Positions 1 through 5,374 are shown, counted from the first letter of the stretch. The stretch is DNA of 9,844 nt from Planctomycetota bacterium (GCA_013151315.1 JAADIN010000148.1:1-9844); one strand, 5' to 3'. A program made the numbers and translations. Notes: generated by a model from the sequence alone, not told the origin.

Positions 1-31
1 CCCTCCGCCGTTCTCGCCGAGGCCCACACCG

Positions 32-1162
32 TTGGACGAACCCGATCCACCAATTCTTGCCGACGAGCAGCTCCGCCAGCATCTTCGCTTGGCGCTGATC
101 CCAGGCGTTGGGCCGCTTACGCGGCAGCGACTGCTTGCCCAGTTTGGTTCGGTGGAACAGGTCCTCCGCGCGACCTCGGGCGAATTAATGGGCGTCCAGG
201 GCATTGGCCCCAAGCTGGCGAAGCAGATCGTCACGGCCTGTAGCGAGCTGAATGTCGAAGAACAAATTCAAATGGCCCGCGACAACGGCGTCGGCATCCT
301 GCTCGAATACCACGACGACTACCCACCACTGCTCAAGGAGATTCACGATCCGCCTGGGGTGTTGTTTACCAGGGGAACCTTCGAGCCAAGCGATCGTCTG
401 GCGGTTGCAATCGTCGGCACCCGACACGCCAGCCGCTACGGACTGAAGCAAGCGGCCCAACTGGCGACCAGCTTGGCTCGAGCGGGAATCACCGTCGTCA
501 GCGGCATGGCCCGTGGTATCGATAGCGTAGCGCACCGAGCCGCATTGGAAGCCGGCGGTCGCACTATTGCCGTGCTAGCCGGTGGGGTACTAAAGCCCTA
601 TCCCCCAGAAAACGCTCGGCTTGCCGAGGAGATTGCCCAGCAGGGTTGCGTCGTTAGCGAAGTGGCTCCCACGATGCCGCCAATCAGCGGCATGTTTCCG
701 CAGCGCAACCGAATCATCAGCGGCCTCACTCTCGGAACCATTGTCGTGGAAGCTCCCGATCGCTCGGGCGCCCTGATTACTGCCCGGCATGCTTGGGAAC
801 AAAATCGCGAAGTCTTCGCTGTGCCGGGGCACATGGATAGTCGGCTCTCCAGCGGGCCCCATCGTCTCATTCGCGATGGAGCCAAGTTGATCACTTCGAT
901 TGATGACATCCTCGAAGAGCTAGGCCCGATGGCCCACGAGGTCCACCGCGAGAACGGCACCACACTTCGCGTTCCGGCCGAGGTCACGCTCAACGAAGTC
1001 GAGCAAAAAGTGCTGCAAGCGATCGAAACTCAGGGATCGTTAATCGACGAGGTCACCCAGTCGAGTGGTCTACCCGTCCACCGAGTGCTGTCCACGATCT
1101 CGGTCCTGGAAATGCGCAGTCTCATCCGGCGCATCGGCGGCAATCGGGTGACCCGAGTTTGA
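32..1162 (+). CDS. dprA: DNA processing protein DprA (Smf family)
   Basis: DprA is a cytoplasmic protein that binds incoming single-stranded DNA during natural transformation and loads RecA on it. Three parts are visible in the 376 residues. Residues 15-75 form a SAM/helix-hairpin-helix-like region (IPGVGP, GVQGIGPKLAKQI). Residues 90-290 form the Rossmann-fold DprA domain, with IVGTRHASRYG (127-137), SGMARGIDSVAH (157-168), FPQRNRIISGL (222-232), the SGALITA motif (245-251) and FAVPG (262-266). Residues 315-375 form a winged-helix C-terminal domain. Length fits the family. The TTG at 32 has a possible GAGG ribosome site at 19-22, but the frame is open to the left edge, so the true start may lie upstream. 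No T-tailed hairpin follows the stop. Family assignment is secure; the start is not. Confidence 0.95.
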   Translation: MDEPDPPILADEQLRQHLRLALIPGVGPLTRQRLLAQFGSVEQVLRATSGELMGVQGIGPKLAKQIVTACSELNVEEQIQMARDNGVGILLEYHDDYPPLLKEIHDPPGVLFTRGTFEPSDRLAVAIVGTRHASRYGLKQAAQLATSLARAGITVVSGMARGIDSVAHRAALEAGGRTIAVLAGGVLKPYPPENARLAEEIAQQGCVVSEVAPTMPPISGMFPQRNRIISGLTLGTIVVEAPDRSGALITARHAWEQNREVFAVPGHMDSRLSSGPHRLIRDGAKLITSIDDILEELGPMAHEVHRENGTTLRVPAEVTLNEVEQKVLQAIETQGSLIDEVTQSSGLPVHRVLSTISVLEMRSLIRRIGGNRVTRV

Positions 1163-1389
1163 GTCGCCCACGGGTCGGCTTTCTCGAGCCGTCACGACGA
1201 TCAAGAACACCAAGTTCGGCGGTAGATTTCCGGGCACCCACATACGTAAGTGTAGGTCGTAGCCGGCAGCGAGAATGACCGCCCCCTCTGCCGGGTCGTT
1301 CAATCTGTCCTCATGTGTAGCGAAATTGATCACACTAATCTCCAAATTCAGGATATTCGCTTGCCAAATTTTGTAGAAAAGGGCAATAA

Positions 1390-1410
1390 TGACAGGCAGA
1401 AGACTTGTCA
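1390..1410 (+). promoter_or_regulatory. Inverted repeat, candidate enhancer site for the sigma-54 promoter
   Basis: TGACA (1390-1394) and TGTCA (1406-1410) form an exact 5-bp dyad around 11 bases. Its centre is about 138 bases upstream of the start predicted from the sigma-54 promoter at 1512-1527, which is the usual distance for an enhancer-binding-protein site. The dyad is short and could be chance; no second copy was seen nearby. Confidence 0.25.
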
Positions 1411-1511
1411 AAATATAGCGAACCCTCAGTAGGTCTATTTACGTAAGGGGTTGGCCTCATAGCAGTTGGGGTATTGCTAGCTGGGAAAAGAGGGGAGGTT
1501 ACGCTTCGATC

Positions 1512-1527
1512 TGGCACGAAACTTGCT
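1512..1527 (+). promoter_or_regulatory. Sigma-54 (RpoN) -24/-12 promoter
   Basis: TGGCACGAAACTTGCT matches the sigma-54 consensus TGGCACG-N4-TTGCW at every fixed position. The invariant GG is at 1513-1514 and GC at 1525-1526, with exactly 10 bases between them. Transcription would start near 1538, reading toward the ECF sigma factor through a leader of roughly 155-175 nt. A sigma-54 promoter implies an enhancer-binding ATPase activator, which is not encoded in the window. Confidence 0.75.
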
Positions 1528-1710
1528 TACTGGTATTGGCAGCGTCAGACCCGCAATGGGGTTTGGTTCCGCGACCCAAGGAATCGCACATGTAGGTTGC
1601 GTGGGTTCGCGGATTGGCACCTTGGACGGCCGCGGAGAAAGGATTTTCTCCTGGTATGCGTCGAACTCTCTGAACGAGGAGTTCGTATACTATGTTGAAG
1701 CAACACAGAA

Positions 1711-2310
1711 CTGAGCGGAATTCACCAACTTAGCGATGAGCAACTTTTACAGGAGTATCGCAGCACCGAAAGTGCCACGGTATTCGCAGAGCTCGTCTCG
1801 CGCTACGAACGTGAACTTTACAACTACCTGAAGCGTTTTCTCGCCGACGGTGCGATGGCAGAAGACGTATTCCAAACCACTTTCCTGCAAGTCCATTTGA
1901 AGAGCGATCTGTTTGAGCAAGGCCGGAAATTCCGCCCTTGGCTCTATACGATCGCGACCAACCAAGCGATCGATGCACAGCGACGCAATCGTCGGCATCG
2001 CCGCCTGAGCCTCGACCAGAGCCATAGTGCCGAGGAGGATTCGGGCTCGCTCATGGAAGTCATTGCCACACGCGAGTCGGGTCCTCACCAATATGCCGAA
2101 AATCGGGAGTGGGCCGAGTGGGTTCGAGAGGCGGTGACCACGCTGCCTGATCCGTTGCAAAATGCGGTCAAGTTAGTTTATTTTCGGGGGATGAAGTATG
2201 GTGACGCCGCAAAGGTTTTGTCCGTCCCCGTGGGCACCATCAAAAGCCGACTTCACTCGGCGATCGGCCGTCTCGGTCAATCTTGGCGAGAAGTCCACGC
2301 CGGCCATTGA
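1711..2310 (+). CDS. ECF-type RNA polymerase sigma factor, planctomycete type
   Basis: A group IV (ECF) sigma-70 factor that would direct RNA polymerase to its own regulon. Region 2 covers about residues 20-96 of the open frame, with SRYERELYNYLKRFL, AEDVFQTTFLQVHL and WLYTIATNQAIDAQRRN. Region 4 covers about 130-190, with LPDPLQNAVKLVYF and the helix-turn-helix AAKVLSVPVGTIKSRLHSAI. The first ATG in frame is at 1855, in the middle of region 2, so it cannot be the true start. Conserved sequence (QLSDEQLLQEYRST...) continues upstream in frame to a stop at 1696-1698. No ATG, GTG or TTG lies between; the start given here is a CTG. ATG at 1692 with a good GAGGAG would fit if one base near 1698-1701 were skipped. 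Product identity is sure; the N-terminus is unresolved. Confidence 0.88.
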   Translation: MSGIHQLSDEQLLQEYRSTESATVFAELVSRYERELYNYLKRFLADGAMAEDVFQTTFLQVHLKSDLFEQGRKFRPWLYTIATNQAIDAQRRNRRHRRLSLDQSHSAEEDSGSLMEVIATRESGPHQYAENREWAEWVREAVTTLPDPLQNAVKLVYFRGMKYGDAAKVLSVPVGTIKSRLHSAIGRLGQSWREVHAGH

Positions 2311-2366
2311 TAGTGTGCGGTACCAAAATAGTCGCGATCTGACAAATCGCCGGAGTTCGATTCCCC

Positions 2367-2400
2367 AAGCCTGCCAGTTACCCTGGCAGGCTTGTTTTTT
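2367..2400 (+). terminator. Intrinsic terminator between sigma factor and anti-sigma-like gene
   Basis: AAGCCTGCCAG (2367-2377) and CTGGCAGGCTT (2383-2393) form a perfect 11-bp stem with loop TTACC, followed by GTTTTTT to 2400. It lies 57 bases after the sigma factor stop and only 17 bases before the next start codon, leaving no room for a promoter after it. It may act as an attenuator between the two genes. Confidence 0.88.
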
Positions 2401-2417
2401 GCTCGAGGGATGATGAC

Positions 2418-3446
2418 ATGAGAGACGAGCTACTCGCTTATTTGCTGGGCGACTTGGGTCCGGAAGAAAGTCAACGAATTGTCGAGCGTCTGGAAAGCGA
2501 TCCGATCTGGCAGCGCGAGCTCAAAATTCTCGAATCGTGCATGAAGGCCCGCGAAGCGGACCCCCTCTCTACCGGCCGACCGGCCGACCTTGTCGATCGG
2601 ACTTGTTCGTTGGTCCGGTATGCTGCTGCGAAGAATCATCCCCCACAAGCCGCACCTGCCTCGCTCACCGAGTCGCGCGATCGCGCGGTCAGCCGTCTGC
2701 GGAGTTGGTCTTTCGCCGACCTGGCCGTTGGGGCCGGCGTGTTGTTGGTTCTGGGGATGTTGCTCTTTCCTGCTCTGCGAGAAAGCCGCGACGCCGCTCG
2801 GCGGGCAAAGTGCCAAAACAATCTCAAAAACTTAGGAACGGCACTTGTGGAATATGCCGAGAAATCGAACCATGGCTTGCCTCATGTCGATCTGGGCGAA
2901 AATGCCGGTTCGTTTGTCGTCGACTTGGCTGAAAACGACATACTCGCTCGAAAACAACTGGTCGAGCTGTTGGTCTGCCCTTCGTCGCCACTGGCCGACG
3001 AGGTTTTTGCCGGCCGAGTGATGATTCAAATTCCGACTCCGCAGTCGCTGAAAACTGCGTCGAAAGAATCGCTTGCCTTGATGCGCAAGTTCATGGCCGG
3101 CAGCTATGCTTATCGATTCGGATATCGTGATGAACACGGTCGCTATCGCCAGATAAAATTCGAGGGACGCGCGGATGCCCCGATGTTGGCCGACGCCCCC
3201 AATATTTCCGTCGCCGGTTTTCAGAGCCCAAACCACGGCGGTTGCGGACAAAACGTCGTCTTCCAAGACCTCAGCATTCGCTACTTCGATCGCTGTTCGG
3301 CAGGCGAAAACGCCGATCATCTTTTTCTTAATGAAGATCGAGAACATGCCGCAGGCCGCCATGCGCGCGACGTGGTGCTCGGCCGCAGCGAAGCCGATCC
3401 GGCAGGCGGACCCAATGCGGAATTCGGATTGCGGACTTCGGAATAG
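2418..3446 (+). CDS. Anti-sigma-like membrane protein with DUF1559-like C-terminal region
   Basis: This 342-residue protein is probably a single-pass inner-membrane protein and may be the partner of the sigma factor upstream. Residues 1-45 (ELLAYLLGDLGPEESQRIVE, then WQREL) resemble the N-terminal cytoplasmic part of anti-sigma factors, but no HxxxCxxC zinc motif is present. A membrane segment lies at about 99-119. It is followed by ALRESRDAARRAKCQNNLKN (119-138), which resembles the sequence after the prepilin-like helix of planctomycete DUF1559 proteins. The C-terminal end has GGCGQNVVFQDLSIRYF (274-290) and DHLFLNEDREHAAGRH (300-315), as in the DUF1559 H-x9-DG region. GAGGGA at 2405-2410 gives a good ribosome site 7 bases before the ATG. 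The last residues are encoded by a 14-base tandem repeat. The anti-sigma role is inference from order and the N-terminal pattern. Confidence 0.7.
   Translation: MRDELLAYLLGDLGPEESQRIVERLESDPIWQRELKILESCMKAREADPLSTGRPADLVDRTCSLVRYAAAKNHPPQAAPASLTESRDRAVSRLRSWSFADLAVGAGVLLVLGMLLFPALRESRDAARRAKCQNNLKNLGTALVEYAEKSNHGLPHVDLGENAGSFVVDLAENDILARKQLVELLVCPSSPLADEVFAGRVMIQIPTPQSLKTASKESLALMRKFMAGSYAYRFGYRDEHGRYRQIKFEGRADAPMLADAPNISVAGFQSPNHGGCGQNVVFQDLSIRYFDRCSAGENADHLFLNEDREHAAGRHARDVVLGRSEADPAGGPNAEFGLRTSE
3416..3443 (+). repeat. Two tandem 14-base units at the gene end
   Basis: TGCGGAATTCGGAT (3416-3429) is followed directly by TGCGGACTTCGGAA (3430-3443), 12 of 14 bases identical, ending at the TAG stop of the membrane protein gene. 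It encodes the final residues AEFGLRTSE, which look unlike the rest of the protein. It lies at the boundary with the accessory vapBC/nuclease patch. Confidence 0.6.
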
Positions 3447-3478
3447 GCGGGCCTGTTGCCAGGACGATTGCGAGGCGC

Positions 3479-3507
3479 TTGATTTGTGCATACATAGATG
3501 CTATATT
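3479..3507 (+). promoter_or_regulatory. Candidate vapBC promoter
   Basis: TTGATT (3479-3484) as -35, 17 bases, then TATATT (3502-3507) as -10. Transcription would begin about 7 bases after the -10, at or next to the vapB ATG at 3515. No purine-rich ribosome site precedes that ATG, so the message may be leaderless. Planctomycete housekeeping promoters are not well defined, hence modest confidence. Confidence 0.45.
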
Positions 3508-3515
3508 TGTATGCA
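3487..3515 (+). promoter_or_regulatory. Operator-like inverted repeat over the vapB start
   Basis: TGCATACA (3487-3494) and TGTATGCA (3508-3515) are exact reverse complements separated by 13 bases. The dyad covers the candidate -10 box and touches the first base of the vapB ATG. VapB-VapC complexes usually repress their own promoter through such repeats, so this is the likely autoregulatory site. Confidence 0.6.
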
Positions 3516-3709
3516 TGAGAACGACCCTCAATATCGACGATGAGATTCTCGAAAAGGCCTTTCAGCTTACAGGCGTAAGTGAAAAAACGGCTTTGGTGCG
3601 GATGGGCCTGGAAGCACTTGTTGCAAGGCACAGCGCCCAACGTCTCGCGGCCCTTGGCGGAACTGAAAAACAGGCGAAACCGATTCCCCGTCGGAGATCG
3701 TCCCGGTGA
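3515..3709 (+). CDS. vapB: VapB-type antitoxin
   Basis: A 64-residue antitoxin that would neutralise the PIN-domain toxin encoded next and, with it, bind the operator upstream. The N-terminal MRTTLNIDDEILEKAFQLTG is the ribbon-helix-helix pattern of the VapB family (PF09957). The middle (KTALVRMGLEALVARH) is the second helix that completes the DNA-binding fold. The basic tail (PIPRRRSSR) would contact the toxin. ATG 3515 was chosen because homologous sequence starts exactly there; an in-frame TTG at 3479 would add 12 residues that read as operator DNA. The stop overlaps the vapC start by four bases (GTGA), showing translational coupling. Confidence 0.88.
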   Translation: MRTTLNIDDEILEKAFQLTGVSEKTALVRMGLEALVARHSAQRLAALGGTEKQAKPIPRRRSSR

Positions 3710-4074
3710 TTCTCGTCGATTCTTCGGTATGGATTGACCACTTTCGGAAACCAAGCACACGTCTTGCCAAGCTGCTCAGCAACGAGAACGTGCTTGTCCA
3801 CTCGATGGTGATTGGCGAACTTGCCTGTGGGAACTTGAAAAACCGCGTAGAAATTATCGCGTTGCTGAAAGCACTGCCCCAGGCGCGCAAAGCAGACGAT
3901 GAGGAAATCCTCTTCTTCATCGAACACCACCGCTTGAACGGCTGTGGCGTGGGCTTAGTAGACGTCCACCTTCTGGCGTCGTGTTTTATGACCCCATGTT
4001 TTCTTTGGACTGCCGACAAACGGCTCAAGGCGGCGGCCCGGCGCTTGCGTGTTGATGTTGGCCAACAGCTATGA
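3706..4074 (+). CDS. vapC: VapC-type toxin, PIN-domain ribonuclease
   Basis: A 122-residue PIN-domain endoribonuclease. Toxins of this family cut tRNA or rRNA using Mg2+ held by acidic residues. All four expected acids are visible: D5 in ILVDSSVWIDHF, E38 in VIGELACG, D86 in GLVDVHLLAS and D104 in WTADKRL, so the toxin looks intact. Length is typical. The start is GTG at 3706, overlapping the vapB stop. The order antitoxin then toxin is usual for the family. The target RNA cannot be told from sequence. Confidence 0.92.
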   Translation: MILVDSSVWIDHFRKPSTRLAKLLSNENVLVHSMVIGELACGNLKNRVEIIALLKALPQARKADDEEILFFIEHHRLNGCGVGLVDVHLLASCFMTPCFLWTADKRLKAAARRLRVDVGQQL

Positions 4075-4155
4075 TTATGTGAAAGAAAGATTTCATCCAA
4101 AGTGTTCGCAAAACCCAAAAACTACCCTCGCGATCCTAGAAAAAAGGCCGAATAC

Positions 4156-4173
4156 TAGCCATCATGGTGGCTA
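4156..4173 (+). promoter_or_regulatory. 18-bp near-palindrome upstream of the nuclease gene
   Basis: TAGCCATCATGGTGGCTA reads the same on both strands except for one pair: eight of nine pairs match and the ninth would be a G-T wobble in RNA. It lies 45 bases before the ATG at 4219, where an operator or a 5' stem-loop would sit. An AATACT just upstream (4151-4156) could be a -10 box, but no convincing -35 was seen. Confidence 0.45.
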
Positions 4174-4218
4174 TCATTGGATTTCAAAGTAGCTTGGCTT
4201 TTCCCAAAGGCAGTACGT

Positions 4219-4977
4219 ATGCAGATCGTATGCGAAAAATGTAGCGCATCTTACAAGGTTTCGGACAAACATGGCGGGCGAATGGCAAAATGCAAAAAGT
4301 GTCGGCACCGTTTCGTTCTTCCCATCCATGACGAGAAGCAGCTTCTCGATTGGGCGAGTAGTTGCGAATGGCGTCGTCTTTTTCGGTTCATGACCAAAGG
4401 TGGAGCAAGAGGCCATACCGAACCAACCATCGATCGCTTAATAAGAATTTATGAAACGCGGCGATGGGCTGAGGAAGATAGAGTACGGGCAGGAAATTTT
4501 GAAGAAGAAAAAATACGGAAGATAAAGGCAAAGAAAAACCAGCGCGAGAGAGAGAAACGAAGAATTAAAAATAAAATGCAGCGCCATTACCAACTTGAAA
4601 GTCTGCGCAGTTTAACCCCGACGGAATTTGAAGTATTTATCGCGGACCTCTACAAGGCTAAAGGATACGAAGCCTTTGCAGTTGGTGGAGGAGGCGACAA
4701 TGGGGTAGATGTTGAAATCCTCACGCCCGATGGAAAAGCGAAATGGGCCATTGCTCAGTGCAAGCGGTATGCACAAGGCAACACCGTCGGATCTGGTGCG
4801 ATTCGCAATTTGGTCGGTTCTTGCGGTTTGGCTGGCGTTCAGAAAGGATTCTTCTTCACAACCTCCACTTACACAAGGCAAGCTATTGAAACCGCTTCCA
4901 AATTCGATTGGCTAACGCTCTACAACGGTGTTGAGCTAGTGAAACTAATCCAAAAAACGGGCGCAGCCGCCTCCTAG
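4219..4977 (+). CDS. Mrr-like restriction endonuclease with N-terminal zinc ribbon
   Basis: A 252-residue protein likely to cut DNA, perhaps as a type IV (modification-dependent) restriction enzyme. Residues 1-35 form a zinc ribbon of the MJ0042 type with CxxC pairs C5/C8 and C25/C28. Residues about 85-127 are highly charged and probably a coiled coil. Residues 132-250 match the Mrr catalytic domain: LTPTEFEVFIADLYKAKGYE, then GGGGDNGVDVEIL with D164, then AQCKRY with Q180 and K182, the D...QxK form of the PD-(D/E)xK active site. ATG 4219 is chosen because AAAGG stands 8 bases before it and the zinc ribbon starts there; a TTG at 4177 would add 14 residues. Base composition is AT-rich (24 of 60 G+C at 4501-4560), suggesting transfer. 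Defence is inferred; the zinc ribbon could also recruit DNA or a partner. Confidence 0.82.
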   Translation: MQIVCEKCSASYKVSDKHGGRMAKCKKCRHRFVLPIHDEKQLLDWASSCEWRRLFRFMTKGGARGHTEPTIDRLIRIYETRRWAEEDRVRAGNFEEEKIRKIKAKKNQREREKRRIKNKMQRHYQLESLRSLTPTEFEVFIADLYKAKGYEAFAVGGGGDNGVDVEILTPDGKAKWAIAQCKRYAQGNTVGSGAIRNLVGSCGLAGVQKGFFFTTSTYTRQAIETASKFDWLTLYNGVELVKLIQKTGAAAS

Positions 4978-5034
4978 CCACGGTCGAAAATAGAGGCATG
5001 TGGGCTCAGGGTAGATTTCATTCGTGGCCAACTG

Positions 5035-5214
5035 TTACTTTTTTTCACCATCGGGCTGAGGCCCAGGTTGAGCTTTCGCAACCCTATGGCGTAAAAAATT
5101 CTTCTTGACTAGCCTTCCATTCTGCAAAATCGCCTCTCTGGTAGCGGCTGCGGCAACTTTGGTCTCGGCTCGAACGGCTTTTGGCACGCGATCTGCAATT
5201 GCCTCCCTCAGCAA
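5035..5214 (-). CDS. Possible small protein, Ala/Lys-rich, unknown function
   Basis: An uninterrupted frame of 59 codons from TTG at 5214 to TAA at 5035-5037. The predicted product is alanine- and lysine-rich (AIADRVPKAVRAETKVAAAA, later NGRLVKKNFLRHR, ending QPGPQPDGEKK). Codons favour G first and balanced third positions, which looks coding, and a GGGAG stretch precedes the TTG at a workable distance. The frame opens after TGA at 5256-5254, within the loop of the plus-strand terminator. It may be a real small gene, the 3' relic of a lost gene, or chance; I recognise no family. It conflicts with a short plus-strand RNA only at the promoter region. Confidence 0.3.
   Translation of the reverse strand: MLREAIADRVPKAVRAETKVAAAATREAILQNGRLVKKNFLRHRVAKAQPGPQPDGEKK
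5182..5197 (+). promoter_or_regulatory. Sigma-54-like promoter before the orphan terminator
   Basis: TGGCACGCGATCTGCA matches TGGCACG-N4-TTGCW except C for the first T of the -12 element. GG (5183-5184) and GC (5195-5196) have the required 10-base spacing. Transcription would start near 5208, 24 bases before the terminator hairpin. It overlaps the possible minus-strand small gene, so chance similarity cannot be excluded. Confidence 0.35.
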
Positions 5215-5282
5215 AACCTTTTCTCCCGCTTGACCGCGTGGGAAAGCCTTGTCCCCTCAGGCTTTCCCCGCGGTCTTTTTTT
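5208..5282 (+). ncRNA. Candidate short RNA ending at an intrinsic terminator
   Basis: If the sigma-54-like element at 5182-5197 works, the product would be a transcript of about 75 nt: a mostly unpaired, pyrimidine-rich 5' part (CCTCCCTCAGC, CCTTTTCTCCCG) and a long 3' hairpin with a U-tail. This is the layout of many bacterial small RNAs. It rests on promoter and terminator only, with no homology recognised. Confidence 0.25.
5232..5282 (+). terminator. Strong intrinsic terminator, plus strand
   Basis: GACCGCGTGGGAAAGCCT (5232-5249) pairs with AGGCTTTCCCCGCGGTC (5259-5275), 17 pairs with one bulged T, then seven T (5276-5282). The T-tail lies only on the plus side, so it stops rightward transcription and shields the 3' end of the leftward ATPase gene. 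The nearest rightward gene stops 254 bases earlier. Confidence 0.85.
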
Positions 5283-5374
5283 ATGCCTGGAGGTTTTTGG
5301 ATTTTGGGCAAGTTGCTTTTTCGTGGTCGACGTTGGCTCCTACGCAAGCGACGTGGCCGTCGGCGCTAACCATG

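Larger units (their letters stand above)
1163..1710. other. Intergenic region carrying sigma-54 promoter and leader
   Basis: No convincing gene lies between dprA and the sigma factor; the open frames here lack family motifs. It holds a sigma-54 promoter (1512-1527), a dyad TGACA-N11-TGTCA (1390-1410), and two stem-loops in the predicted leader: CCGCGACCC (1569-1577) with GGGTTCGCGG (1603-1612), one bulge, and GGAGAAA (1634-1640) with TTTCTCC (1645-1651). The 8-mer TACGTAAG occurs twice, at 1243-1250 and 1440-1447. A strong ribosome-binding-like GAGGAG (1676-1681) stands 10 bases before an ATG at 1692 that is out of frame with the sigma factor. Confidence 0.7.
4978..5374. other. Convergent intergenic region
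   Basis: This gap separates the end of the nuclease gene from the end of the transporter ATPase gene on the other strand. It contains a strong plus-strand terminator (5232-5282), a sigma-54-like element (5182-5197), and a possible small minus-strand gene (5035-5214). A short stem GGTTG/CAACC lies near 5066-5083. From 5284 to 5374 I see nothing. Confidence 0.6.

Noticed and set aside
513..519. Walker-B-like CDEA instead of DEP in the second ATPase domain (residue positions in the ATPase)
   Set aside because: The catalytic D and E are present, and DEA is a common variant in OppF-type ATPases, so it is not a defect.
1150..1190. Stem-loops GACCCG/CGGGTC and GGCT/AGCC at the end of dprA
   Set aside because: No T-run follows, so they do not qualify as an intrinsic terminator.
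1474..1714. Two overlapping plus-strand frames of 63-74 codons before the sigma factor
   Set aside because: They start in or across the sigma-54 promoter, have no family motif, and coincide with the predicted structured leader.
2345..2373. tRNA T-arm-like stretch (GGAGTTCGATTCCCC) upstream of the terminator
   Set aside because: The stem pairs poorly, and no matching acceptor, D or anticodon arms are found in the preceding 60-70 bases; the following bases belong to the terminator.
2832..3491. Minus-strand frame of 219 codons
   Set aside because: Antisense to the anti-sigma-like gene, without motifs or a plausible start context.
5084..5347. Minus-strand frame of 87 codons over the terminator
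   Set aside because: It runs through the terminator hairpin and has a skewed R/S/K-rich composition; another frame in the same region looks more coding-like.
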